Source of the DNA: an uncultured Ruminococcus sp.
GTDB taxonomy: Bacteria; Bacillota; Clostridia; UBA1381
Assembly (NCBI GenBank): GCA_902796445.1
Contig: CADBPJ010000221.1
Coordinates: 1-35,923 of the forward strand
Reading direction: 5' to 3'
Length of the DNA stretch: 35,923 bases
The notes under the pieces are model-generated. The model did no database searches. It was given only the letters and a program-made list of their open reading frames with translations, and was not told where the DNA came from. Position 1 is the first letter of the stretch. Every line of letters begins with the position of its first letter. The position numbers were made by a program, and so were the translations under genes. This document shows, piece after piece, positions 8,628 to 15,372 of this stretch.

Positions 8628-8659
8628 CTACAATTCTGTGTATTTCCACAGAATTGTAG
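8628..8659. terminator. Perfect 13-bp hairpin between spoVT and the ATPase gene
   Basis: CTACAATTCTGTG and its exact complement flank a 6-nt loop. It lies 13 nt beyond the ATPase stop codon. No good T-run follows on the minus strand, so it may be a weak terminator, an RNA stabiliser or a protein site. Confidence 0.5.
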
Positions 8660-8671
8660 AAAATAAATCTG

Positions 8672-9988
8672 CTACATAAACATAACAAAATATATCGGCA
8701 AATATGTTATTTTATTTTTATGCATTATTTCCCGCTCGTTAGAGAGAACAAATGCTTTTTTAATATTATACGATTCATTTGACACAAAATTATTTAACGC
8801 ACTATGAACTGTATAGTCTTTCCCCGATTTCACCTCAATAGGCACAACCGAAAGCGAATCATAATCATCAACAAGATAATCAACCTCACCCTTCGTTCGA
8901 TTGTCATAATAGTAAAGCTTATGTCCGTGTGCTTTAAGTTCAGATGCAACAACAGCTTCGTATACTGTGCCCAAATTTATACTTTTTTCCGTATCAAGAA
9001 CTGCCCTGATATTATGCTTATATAAAATATTTGTAAGAATACCCACATCATTCAAATAGAGCTTTAGGAGATTTTTTCCGCTTGATTCAATAAGAGGAAA
9101 TACAGGTGTTGAAATAGCTTTTACATCAAGTGCAATCCCTGCATTGATTAAATAATCAAATTCATCTTCATAATCAGAATATCTTTTACCTTTTATCCCT
9201 TCAATATTCTGAATAACAACTCGTTTCTTTTTATTTTCAAGGTTAGACGGGATTTGGTCATATATTCTGCGTATTTTTAATTTTCTTTCGGTATCGTATT
9301 TTGAAGCATCAGCACCATAGTATTGGTGGATTTCACTCTGTATTGTCCGTACATTAACTATATTTTTATCCTTATTGTAGCTATTCACAGCATCAGGAAG
9401 TCCGCCCACAAGCAGATATTTTTTAAATAAATCCATCACCTTTTGATGAGTGTTCTCATCAAGACTTTCCTGTCTTTCATATTTACTTTTAAGTGTTGCT
9501 ATAGCATAGGAATTAAATCCCTGACTTATTAAAAATTCTTCAAAATCGAGAGGATACATAGCTTTTCTTTCTATACTGCCAATCGGAATAGACGTAGTTT
9601 CATTCAAAGTTACACCAAGTAGTGAGCCGCTTGCAATGTAGTTGAACCTATTATCATCCTTTAAAAATTTAAGCATAGTAATTAAATGAGGATAAACTTG
9701 AATTTCATCAATGAAAATAAGAGTATTATCCTTTTCTTTCATCTTGTCACCTGCAAGCATACTGACTTGCAGATAAAAATCCTCAACCGTTCTGGCATTT
9801 GAAAACAGCTTAGAGCCTTCAAAATCTTCAACCATATTAATTTCAATATAGTTCTCAAACATCTTTTTACCCACATGGCGAATAATAAACGTCTTTCCAA
9901 TCTGCCTCGCTCCATCAATTAAAAGGACCTTGTTTGACTCAGAATTAAAGTAATCTTCAATATAGTCTCCGATTTTTCTGTATAGCAT
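8672..9988 (-). CDS. AAA-family ATPase with DUF4143 C-terminal domain
   Basis: A 438-residue protein of the large ATPase/DUF4143 family common in anaerobes. Walker A is GARQIGKT at residues 26-33; Walker B is TLIFIDEIQ near residue 90; a sensor-like YIASGSLLG follows. The C-terminal part (from about residue 200) is the DUF4143 segment, ending in a restriction-endonuclease-like fold signature (GEVDYLVDD, then VVPIEVKSGKDY). Family members are often in accessory regions; the biochemical role is unknown. GGAGGG 7 nt before the ATG sets the start. Upstream are a canonical promoter and three phased repeats (10006-10085), so expression is probably tightly controlled. No partner gene is evident. Confidence 0.85.
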   Translation of the reverse strand: MLYRKIGDYIEDYFNSESNKVLLIDGARQIGKTFIIRHVGKKMFENYIEINMVEDFEGSKLFSNARTVEDFYLQVSMLAGDKMKEKDNTLIFIDEIQVYPHLITMLKFLKDDNRFNYIASGSLLGVTLNETTSIPIGSIERKAMYPLDFEEFLISQGFNSYAIATLKSKYERQESLDENTHQKVMDLFKKYLLVGGLPDAVNSYNKDKNIVNVRTIQSEIHQYYGADASKYDTERKLKIRRIYDQIPSNLENKKKRVVIQNIEGIKGKRYSDYEDEFDYLINAGIALDVKAISTPVFPLIESSGKNLLKLYLNDVGILTNILYKHNIRAVLDTEKSINLGTVYEAVVASELKAHGHKLYYYDNRTKGEVDYLVDDYDSLSVVPIEVKSGKDYTVHSALNNFVSNESYNIKKAFVLSNEREIMHKNKITYLPIYFVMFM

Positions 9989-10005
9989 AAGAAAACCCTC
10001 CGTCT

Positions 10006-10085
10006 TACACTTTTCAATATATTTTATGTGTAATTTTATACACTTTTCAATAATAATATAGCATATTTTTTTACACTTGTCAATA
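10006..10085. repeat. Three 14-bp direct repeats at exact 33-bp spacing in the ATPase promoter region
   Basis: TACACTTTTCAATA occurs at 10006-10019 and 10039-10052, and TACACTTGTCAATA at 10072-10085. The starts are exactly 33 bp apart, about three helical turns. The leftmost copy ends just before the ribosome-binding site and the rightmost contains the -35 box. An AAGTGT arm at 10091-10096 makes an inverted pair with the rightmost copy. This pattern looks like operator sites for a regulator; which protein binds is unknown. Confidence 0.75.
10055..10083 (-). promoter_or_regulatory. Promoter of the DUF4143 ATPase gene
   Basis: On the minus strand TTGACA (10078-10083) and TATATT (10055-10060) have a 17-bp spacer. 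The -35 lies inside the rightmost 14-bp repeat and the middle repeat starts 3 bp past the -10, a layout suited to repression. Confidence 0.8.
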
Positions 10086-10114
10086 TTTTAAGTGTGAAAA
10101 GAGCCATTTCTCTT

Positions 10115-10212
10115 TTACCTCAGCACTGCAACACGTTCACGGATGATTTTAATAAGCCGTTCCTTAAGGGTATCAGGCAAAAGGGAGTCCTCGCATGCTG
10201 TTATGAATTTAC
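10115..10212 (-). pseudogene. Probable 3' remnant of a hipA-type gene
   Basis: Directly after the HipB-like gene, and in the +2 frame relative to it, an open stretch reads KFITACEDSLLPDTLKERL then IKIIRERVAVLR and stops at 10115-10117. This resembles the usual C-terminal end of HipA kinases (a Phe/Ile helix, S-x-L-L/P, then an R-x-x-x-L end). In intact operons hipA follows hipB, so an internal deletion that removed nearly all of hipA would leave this. The match rests on pattern memory over about 32 residues only. A chance open frame is the alternative. Confidence 0.45.
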
Positions 10213-10404
10213 CCTCCTGCCGGGAACAGCCTGCATATTAAACATAGCAAGCGCAACATTGACCTTATCCATTCTCACTGTTTCCTTTCCCTGTTCCAAT
10301 TCTCGGACAAATCGCAATCCAAGTCCCGATCGTATCGCAAATTCCTCTTGCGTAAGACCTGCTTTTTTTCTATTTTCCTTAATATATTCTGCAATCGGAT
10401 TCAT
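10201..10404 (-). CDS. HipB-like XRE-family transcriptional regulator
   Basis: A 67-residue single-domain Cro/C1-type helix-turn-helix protein. IKENRKKAGLTQEEFAIRSG and LRFVRELEQGKETVRMDKV are typical of the HipB/y4mF antitoxin-regulator group. HipB proteins bind palindromes in their own promoter and normally neutralise the HipA kinase. Here three matched palindromes lie upstream and only a scrap of possible hipA lies downstream, so it appears to be an orphan. AAAGGAG is 10 nt before the ATG. The family is clear; autoregulation is a strong inference from the operators. Confidence 0.85.
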   Translation of the reverse strand: MNPIAEYIKENRKKAGLTQEEFAIRSGLGLRFVRELEQGKETVRMDKVNVALAMFNMQAVPGRRVNS

Positions 10405-10437
10405 ATCTTATTATCTCCTTTACCACTAATTACATAC

Positions 10438-10466
10438 ATTTTACACCCTATCGGGTATTATGTCAA
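10438..10466 (-). promoter_or_regulatory. Promoter of the HipB-like gene
   Basis: On the minus strand TTGACA (10461-10466) and TAAAAT (10438-10443) have a 17-bp spacer. Almost the whole spacer is filled by palindrome O1, so binding there would exclude RNA polymerase. Confidence 0.8.
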
Positions 10467-10541
10467 GGTTTTTATATTAAATTATACCCTATAGGGTGTA
10501 AAGTGACATTTTAAGGCATAGATTATACCCGATAGGGTATA
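10442..10541. promoter_or_regulatory. Three phased palindromic operators (O1-O3) for the HipB-like regulator
   Basis: Eighteen-bp sites lie at 10442-10459, 10483-10500 and 10524-10541. The best is the near-perfect palindrome TATACCCGATAGGGTATA (O3); the shared core is ACCC-TATA/CGATA-GGGT. Centres are 10450.5, 10491.5 and 10532.5, exactly 41 bp apart (about four helical turns), so bound dimers would sit on one DNA face. E. coli HipB sites (TATCC-N8-GGATA) have a comparable design. Confidence 0.85.
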
Positions 10542-10544
10542 TAG

Positions 10545-10573
10545 ATTGTATCTTACACGCAAAAAAGAGACTG
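10545..10573. repeat. 29-bp direct repeat, copy 1
   Basis: Identical over 29 bp to 10928-10956 (includes CTTACACGCAAAAAAGAGAC). Copy 1 abuts operator O3; copy 2 is the tail of the SLH-gene terminator. Between them lies a complete small-gene cassette. Confidence 0.9.
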
Positions 10574-10608
10574 TTTAGTATGTAATCAATCTTTATAGAG
10601 GAGCATAA

Positions 10609-10639
10609 AAATAACGTAGCAGTCATTAAAACTACTACG
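10609..10639 (-). terminator. Terminator of the small cassette gene
   Basis: On the minus strand CGTAGTAGT / ACTGCTACG (one mismatch) form a stem with a 7-nt loop followed by TTATTTTTATG. It starts immediately after the stop codon. Confidence 0.65.
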
Positions 10640-10843
10640 CTATATATAGTCTAACTTCCGGGGCTCGCATAATTTTTGATTGGCTGTGCCTCTCCTGATT
10701 TCTATCCTTATTTTTGATTTGCCGATTATGACATCTTCGGGGTACGAGAACGGCGTAACATCTTTTAAAGCTTCTTTTGTTGAAATTGTTTTGTCGTTAT
10801 CTTTCTTTAATGCTGTTAAATCTATTTTTTTATATGCGTCCAT
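10640..10843 (-). CDS. Small protein of unknown function (67 aa) in a repeat-bounded cassette
   Basis: Not recognised. The protein begins MDAYKKIDLTALKKDNDKT and includes KDVTPFSYPEDVIIGKSKI. It is hydrophilic, with no membrane segment, and has a basic end (RKLDYI). Reality as a gene is supported by AAAGGAG 6 nt before the ATG at 10843, a TTGCAT-17-TATAAT promoter at 10892-10920, and a hairpin right at the stop. The frame is open for 22 more codons upstream, but these begin close to the -10. The entire unit lies between perfect 29-bp direct repeats, suggesting it was inserted. A role as a small regulator or antitoxin-like protein is possible but unsupported. Confidence 0.65.
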   Translation of the reverse strand: MDAYKKIDLTALKKDNDKTISTKEALKDVTPFSYPEDVIIGKSKIRIEIRRGTANQKLCEPRKLDYI

Positions 10844-10891
10844 AACAAACTCCTTTCTCAATTTGCATATATCATGCTCCCTTACATATCT

Positions 10892-10920
10892 ATTATACAC
10901 CAAAGACAAAAAAAATGCAA
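10892..10920 (-). promoter_or_regulatory. Promoter of the 67-codon cassette gene
   Basis: On the minus strand TTGCAT (10915-10920) and TATAAT (10892-10897) have a 17-bp spacer. The start codon is about 49 nt downstream of the -10. Confidence 0.75.
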
Positions 10921-10927
10921 TAGTTTA

Positions 10928-10956
10928 ATTGTATCTTACACGCAAAAAAGAGACTG
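10928..10956. repeat. 29-bp direct repeat, copy 2
   Basis: Perfect copy of 10545-10573, 383 bp away. It includes the T-run and the descending arm of the SLH-gene terminator, which copy 1 retains only in part (CAGTCTCTTTTTT on the minus strand). Confidence 0.9.
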
Positions 10957-10971
10957 CCGAGGCAGTCCCTT
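10943..10971 (-). terminator. Terminator of the large SLH gene
   Basis: On the minus strand AGGGACTGCC / GGCAGTCTCT close over a very short loop (one mismatch), followed by TTTTTT. It lies about 36 nt past the stop codon. Confidence 0.85.
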
Positions 10972-11006
10972 TATTATTTTGCTTTATTCTAAGCGTTTAA
11001 CCTGGA

Positions 11007-13961
11007 TTAGTCAGCTATGTAGTAGACTACGTCTGTTACGTCACCGTCGTTAACTCTTACGAATGCAACCATTGGCTCAGCATCGCCGTTAGTAGCATCT
11101 GTTAGAACTGCTGACCAATCAACATTGTCAAAGTCAGATGATGATATATAGTTACCCTTGAAGATATCTGATCTCTGAGTAACACCGCCAACTGATACGC
11201 TTATGCCATCGCCTGTAGCCTTGTCATAGCTATATGTGTAAACATTAGCACCTGCAAGTGAGAATGCCTCTGTTTCTCTAGCTATAGATGACTGACCAGC
11301 TGTAGCCTGACCTGTAAATACCTGTAGAACACTTGATGTTGCTGAGTAAACAGGAGCGACGTACAACTCTACCTTTGAGTTGTTAGCCATATCAAGTGTA
11401 TAGCCTGTAATTGGGCTACCTACTGGTGCTATATATGTTGGGAATGCAGTGTCAGCAACCTTTGTGAACAAGTCACCTGCTGTCAAATCAGCGAACATAG
11501 CTGTTGCCATTGCACTATAGTCAGCATATGGCTTGTAGATAACCTTAAGCTTACCGGTCTCTACATAACCATCTGAACCTACTGTGTACATGATGATTGA
11601 ACCTTCTGTAACAGCATTCATATCTCTAACAAGAACTTCGATATCCTCTTCGCCGTCACGAGCAACTGTCAATGCCTCAACGTTAACACCATCAACTGAT
11701 GTCATTGAACCGCATGATGTAACAACTGCCAATGCGCTTGTAGCTCTTAGTGAGCTTGTGCCGTTTGTGATAACTGCAAAACCATATACACCTGTCTTAA
11801 GATTCTTATCAGCAACAAATCCTGTGTATGTGTTTTCATTCTCAAGACTTGAGTATGGATATACAGCAACATCGCCATCGCTATTTAGATAAGCATCAAG
11901 GTCAAGGATTGTTGTAGCTGTTTCGTCAATTGTGTAGCTACCAAGCTTTGATGTTGATGTCTTGAACATACCGCTTGAAACTGCATCAGGTGTTACATCA
12001 GCCTCAAATACAAGCTTGCCGCCTGAAATTCTGTACTCAACAAATCTCTGATTAAGTGTTCCTTGATCATCCTTAAGCTTAGCTATTGTGTAGTTACCAG
12101 CGAATGATGGTGTAAGAGCAACGCCTTCTACTGCATTCTCAATCTTCTGTGCGTCTGCTGTAGTCTTTGTCAAGTATGTCTGAACGTCACCGTTACCATC
12201 TATAAGAACTACTGTCGGTGTATCATCCTGAGCTGATTGATACATCTGAGCAACAATACCTATGTTCTTGCTTGCCTCGTCTACATCATAGTCATATACG
12301 TAACCCATAGCATCAAGATATAGTGTATATGCCTTGTTTAGAGCAATTGATGTGATGTCTGAAGCATTGTTGAACTTATACTTCTCGCCATCAACAAGCA
12401 AGTACTCCTTACCAGTTGTTGTTGACTTACCTGTAGCTGTACCTGAAACTGTCTTGTCTGATACCTGGATATCAACCCAAGTTGATGTAGCTACAGATGC
12501 ATTTACTACGTCGTATGAAATAAGAACAATATCGTCTTCCTTAACGTCTTCAGCTGAGATTTCAACGCCGTCCTTTGTAATTGTTACGTTCTTAGCTGTA
12601 TCTGTAGGATCCCACTCAATTGTGCCACCTATATCTGTACGGATTCTGATTGAATCATCTGCAACCTTAACGCTTGTTACCTGAGCAGCATCGCAGTATG
12701 TAACCAAAATACGATCATAATAACCATCTGTTGATGTTGAAGCTGTGTTTGTTTCGTCAACAAGAGTTACTGTACCTCTTAAGTTTGTGCTTGCAAGGTA
12801 TGTAGTATCTGTCAAGTAGTTAATTGATGTTGGCTCACCATTTACATATACACGAGTATATGCTGTAGCAGCAGTCTGATCACTAATCTTGTAATCAGTT
12901 GTCTTTGATGTGCCATCCTTCTTAACACTGATAACACCAGGATTACGAGTATCTGTATTGTCGCTACCTGTAGCAAATGTAGTACCTGAAAGATCAGCTG
13001 CAGCAAACTCAACTGTCTCAGTTGAACCGTATGATGCGATTGATACCATTGTGTACTTACCTGAAGCCTTATCCTTCTGGATTATAGCCTCTGAATACTC
13101 GAACAACATGTTAGCAGCATTTGTATCGCCGATCTTAACTTTCTTACCAGCAGCATTAGCAGCTGTATAGTAAGTATCCTCAAAGTTTTCAGCAGCCTCA
13201 ATGATGTATGTTACTTCACTGTTCTGCTTGTCAACTACTGACACACGACCCTTAACTGCATATGCATCATGCTGTGTTGTAAGAAGTGTCTGCCAGTTCT
13301 TACCTGTGCCGTCCATCTCTGTGTAGTTAGGATACCAGTTGCCCTGGAAGTCCTTATCGTAGCCGTCTATCTTACAGATAGGAGCCTCTAATGTGTTAGC
13401 TATAAGAACTGCACACTGTGCTCTTGTCAAAGCTGTGTCATTTGATACACCTGTTACACCTGCTATAATGTCAAGTGATGAACCGTATGCAAGGTAACCT
13501 GATGGCCAACCACCATTGTTCTCTGCATATGTTGTGTAACCGATTGCTGCAACAAGCATCTTAACTGCCTGTGCGTATGTAACCTGATCGTCAGGTCCGA
13601 ATGAGTTTTCATCATAACCGTTGATGAAGCCCTTTGCTACACCTGTCTCAATGTAACCTGCGCCCCAGTGACCCTGAGCGTCAGCGAACTTTGTGTAGCT
13701 TGATGATGCAGCTGCGCTACCCTCGCCGATAGCTTCAACTACCATCTTTGTGAATTCTGCTCTTGTTACTGTGTTTTCCGGATTGAACTTACCGTTCTCG
13801 TCACCGTTTACTATGCCAAGTGCTGTAAGTGTGTTAACAGCGCCAGCATAATCAGCTGACTTATCAACGTCCGGGAAATCAACAGCGAATGCAGATGCTG
13901 ATGTAGCAAGCATTGCAACAGCAGCAAGTGTTGAAATTACTTTTTTGAAACTTTTAAACAT
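11007..13961 (-). CDS. SLH-domain surface (probable S-layer) protein, 984 aa
   Basis: Secreted cell-wall protein. MFKSFKKVISTLAAVAMLAT plus SASAFA form a signal peptide (cleavage near residue 26). Three S-layer homology domains follow: about 28-80 (FPDVDKSADY, VTRAEFTKMV), about 90-145 (FADAQGHWGAGYI, VTYAQAVKML) and about 150-210 (LTRAQCAVLI). SLH domains bind pyruvylated wall polymers. The remaining 770 residues are Thr/Ser/Val/Asp-rich, beta-type and unassigned. GGGAGGA 9 nt upstream sets the ATG at 13961; the 24 upstream in-frame codons fall in the leader RNA. A consensus promoter, an approximately 205-nt structured leader and a strong terminator suggest high expression as a single-gene unit. 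It may be the main S-layer subunit; that is inference. Confidence 0.92.
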   Translation of the reverse strand: MFKSFKKVISTLAAVAMLATSASAFAVDFPDVDKSADYAGAVNTLTALGIVNGDENGKFNPENTVTRAEFTKMVVEAIGEGSAAASSSYTKFADAQGHWGAGYIETGVAKGFINGYDENSFGPDDQVTYAQAVKMLVAAIGYTTYAENNGGWPSGYLAYGSSLDIIAGVTGVSNDTALTRAQCAVLIANTLEAPICKIDGYDKDFQGNWYPNYTEMDGTGKNWQTLLTTQHDAYAVKGRVSVVDKQNSEVTYIIEAAENFEDTYYTAANAAGKKVKIGDTNAANMLFEYSEAIIQKDKASGKYTMVSIASYGSTETVEFAAADLSGTTFATGSDNTDTRNPGVISVKKDGTSKTTDYKISDQTAATAYTRVYVNGEPTSINYLTDTTYLASTNLRGTVTLVDETNTASTSTDGYYDRILVTYCDAAQVTSVKVADDSIRIRTDIGGTIEWDPTDTAKNVTITKDGVEISAEDVKEDDIVLISYDVVNASVATSTWVDIQVSDKTVSGTATGKSTTTGKEYLLVDGEKYKFNNASDITSIALNKAYTLYLDAMGYVYDYDVDEASKNIGIVAQMYQSAQDDTPTVVLIDGNGDVQTYLTKTTADAQKIENAVEGVALTPSFAGNYTIAKLKDDQGTLNQRFVEYRISGGKLVFEADVTPDAVSSGMFKTSTSKLGSYTIDETATTILDLDAYLNSDGDVAVYPYSSLENENTYTGFVADKNLKTGVYGFAVITNGTSSLRATSALAVVTSCGSMTSVDGVNVEALTVARDGEEDIEVLVRDMNAVTEGSIIMYTVGSDGYVETGKLKVIYKPYADYSAMATAMFADLTAGDLFTKVADTAFPTYIAPVGSPITGYTLDMANNSKVELYVAPVYSATSSVLQVFTGQATAGQSSIARETEAFSLAGANVYTYSYDKATGDGISVSVGGVTQRSDIFKGNYISSSDFDNVDWSAVLTDATNGDAEPMVAFVRVNDGDVTDVVYYIAD

Positions 13962-14167
13962 TGTCTCAAATCCTCCCTTTGTATTTTCTCGGGAACTTGC
14001 TTCTTCCACCGACGAGTGTTCCCGACTACTCACCGATATTTACCTCTCATGCAAGTGAGAAGTCCTCCGAAGACCTTGAACACTAACCTGCTTTGCTCGA
14101 TAGCCTTCTTTTCATTACGGTAACAAATCTCGGAATAATGCTTCTACCCTATTATCCAAGTTTGCTA
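13962..14167 (-). promoter_or_regulatory. Structured 5' leader of the large SLH gene
   Basis: From the predicted transcription start near 14167 the RNA runs about 205 nt to the ATG. Pairings I can see are GATAGC/GCTATC closing 14099-14169, a long hairpin inside it (14125-14163), TCTCA/TGAGA at 14045-14060, and CGGGAAC/GTTCCCG at 13990-14024 just before the ribosome-binding site. It matches no riboswitch class I could confirm. It may stabilise the message or regulate translation. Confidence 0.55.
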
Positions 14168-14173
14168 TCACAT

Positions 14174-14202
14174 ATTATAGTATCAAACATCCCGTATGTC
14201 AA
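14174..14202 (-). promoter_or_regulatory. Promoter of the large SLH gene
   Basis: On the minus strand perfect consensus TTGACA (14197-14202) and TATAAT (14174-14179) have a 17-bp spacer, the strongest-looking promoter in the window. Confidence 0.85.
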
Positions 14203-14206
14203 TATA

Positions 14207-14237
14207 TTTATTTCAAATTTCACAAACTTGAAATAAA
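14207..14237. promoter_or_regulatory. 10-bp inverted repeat just upstream of the SLH promoter
   Basis: TTTATTTCAA and its exact complement are separated by 11 bp and end 4 bp before the -35 box. The position suits an activator or curvature site. It is AT-rich, so chance is possible. Confidence 0.4.
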
Positions 14238-14399
14238 TTTGTAACAATTCGATAAATTCACATTATGTACAAGTTTTATTTACCGATATTTTGACTATAC
14301 GTCATGCTTACAGGGAATAAGACGTCACTTTTTAAAAAAAGTTCCGCTTTTTTGAAAAAAAAAATTAAGTGAGTTTCAGTTTTTCGCATAATGTGAAAA

Positions 14400-14640
14400 A
14401 AATTGACGCCCGCATAAACGTGTTGTAAAACACGGCGGGCGAAAGCGAACTTATGCAGCGTAGCGAAAATTGCTTCCTTTATCATATAAAGGCAATTTGA
14501 GCGGAGTCCGCATTGCCCCCTACAACGCACGGCTGTTGCGGTATATTTGGCTCAAATGCTCTAAACCGCAAGGGAAATGCATTTTCGCCAAACACACCGC
14601 AACAGCCGTATGGGGGTTATTGACTTTCTTAACAGTCGCT
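14400..14640. repeat. Non-coding element made of nested inverted repeats
   Basis: No gene is credible here. Three palindromic blocks follow each other. The first is at 14404-14441 (CGCCCGC/GCGGGCG with inner CGTGTT/AACACG). The second is near 14490-14518 (GGCAAT/ATTGCC with GCGG/CCGC). The third is a long hairpin at 14529-14609 with 23-bp arms (ACGGCTGTTGCGGT...), only two mismatches and an outer CCCCC/GGGGG pair. The block ends with the motif TTATTGACTTTCTTAACAG, which recurs at 30435 and 31462. This looks like a MITE-type or REP-type intergenic element. Confidence 0.6.
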
Positions 14641-14919
14641 TTATTTAAAAAGATCGCTATGAGTACCTGTTCGGTATAATGTTAGAATCAAAACGCTCTC
14701 GGTTATTTTATAAACCAATAGCCAGTCAGGTTCAACATGACATTCCCTATACCCACTGTAATCACCCTTTAAGGCATGGTCGAAACAAGATTCCGGCAAT
14801 GTTTCACCATTCGCCAAAAGAGTAATGATTTTCTGCAACTTTTGTATATCACAATTCCTTTTAAGTGCCAGCTTAAAGTCTTTTTTGAATTGTGAGGTTT
14901 TCTGTATTTCGTATTTCAT
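14641..14919 (-). CDS. yafQ: YafQ-family mRNA interferase toxin
   Basis: A 92-residue RelE/ParE-superfamily toxin of the YafQ branch, which cuts mRNA on the ribosome. Family features are present: FKKDFKLALKR near the start, LKGDYSGYRECHVEPDWLL with His and Asp in the catalytic region, and YRTGTHSDLF with the late catalytic His close to the C terminus. The ATG at 14919 directly abuts the antitoxin stop (TAAATG), so the two are translationally coupled. The gene ends next to the palindromic element. It appears intact. Confidence 0.92.
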   Translation of the reverse strand: MKYEIQKTSQFKKDFKLALKRNCDIQKLQKIITLLANGETLPESCFDHALKGDYSGYRECHVEPDWLLVYKITESVLILTLYRTGTHSDLFK

Positions 14920-15192
14920 TTAATTCATCAAGTCCTCAAACAATGCTTCAACACTGGAATAACGTGGAGATGCCGGATCTTTTAACATTTTATCTCCTTC
15001 TTCAAATGCAGCTATTGTAGTCGCATTAGGAACATCCAAGCTGAGTTCAAAAGGCATACCGTTGTGGAGCAGTGATTGTCTGAAGAAAACATTTACGGCG
15101 GTGGTTAAGTCCATTCCCAATGCCGCGTACAAGTTTTTAACCTTATCTTTAATTTCTTTGTCGGTTCTGATAGTAATACTTGTATTCTGCAT
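14920..15192 (-). CDS. dinJ: DinJ/RelB-family antitoxin
   Basis: A 90-residue antitoxin. The N-terminal ribbon-helix-helix (MQNTSITIRTDKEIKDKVKN, then LGMDLTTAVNVFFRQSL) binds the operator and the acidic C-terminal tail (SSVEALFEDLMN) would wrap YafQ. It precedes the toxin with no gap. AAAGGGG lies before the ATG. A TTGACA-17-TATAAT promoter is at 15227-15255 and a CTTGTC/GACAAG inverted repeat overlaps the -35, consistent with autorepression. Confidence 0.92.
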   Translation of the reverse strand: MQNTSITIRTDKEIKDKVKNLYAALGMDLTTAVNVFFRQSLLHNGMPFELSLDVPNATTIAAFEEGDKMLKDPASPRYSSVEALFEDLMN

Positions 15193-15226
15193 ATATAATT
15201 CCCCTTTCTGTCGTTGCTACATTTAT

Positions 15227-15268
15227 ATTATATTTGATTTCTTGTCTTTTGTCAATACAATAGACAAG
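15227..15268 (-). promoter_or_regulatory. Promoter and operator of the dinJ-yafQ operon
   Basis: On the minus strand TTGACA (15250-15255) and TATAAT (15227-15232) have a 17-bp spacer. ACTTGTC upstream and GACAAG in the spacer (15241-15246) form an inverted repeat around the -35, a likely DinJ-YafQ binding site. Confidence 0.75.
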
Positions 15269-15290
15269 TTTTTTGATTTATACGTAGTTA

Positions 15291-15313
15291 TATACACTTT
15301 TCAATAATAATAT
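15291..15313. repeat. Orphan copy of the ATPase-promoter repeat
   Basis: Twenty-three bp identical to 10037-10059, including the 14-bp repeat TACACTTTTCAATA at 15293-15306. It lies between the toxin-antitoxin promoter and the terminator of the preceding SLH gene. Confidence 0.75.
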
Positions 15314-15324
15314 CCCACTTTCGC

Positions 15325-15372
15325 ATTGATAAAACAATGAGACTGCGGGTGCAATCTCATTGTTTTATCAAT
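15325..15372 (-). terminator. Terminator of the exporter-SLH operon
   Basis: An 18-bp perfect stem (ATTGATAAAACAATGAGA and complement) with a 12-nt loop. It overlaps the last codons of the SLH gene, so translation could influence folding. Confidence 0.8.

Noticed and set aside
10094-10429. 111-codon plus-strand open frame opposite the HipB-like gene
   Set aside because: Antisense shadow of the regulator and its operators; Cys/Ser-rich nonsense composition and no ribosome-binding site.
13962-14167. SLH leader as a c-di-GMP-I, ydaO (c-di-AMP) or other known riboswitch
   Set aside because: Some short phrases (GCAAAC, GCAAAGC) recall GEMM-I, but the tetraloop receptor and P2/P3 arrangement do not fit; only generic stems could be supported.
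14276-14530. 84-codon open frame on the minus strand
   Set aside because: It lies in the palindromic element, has no ribosome-binding site or recognisable protein features, and its composition follows the inverted repeats.
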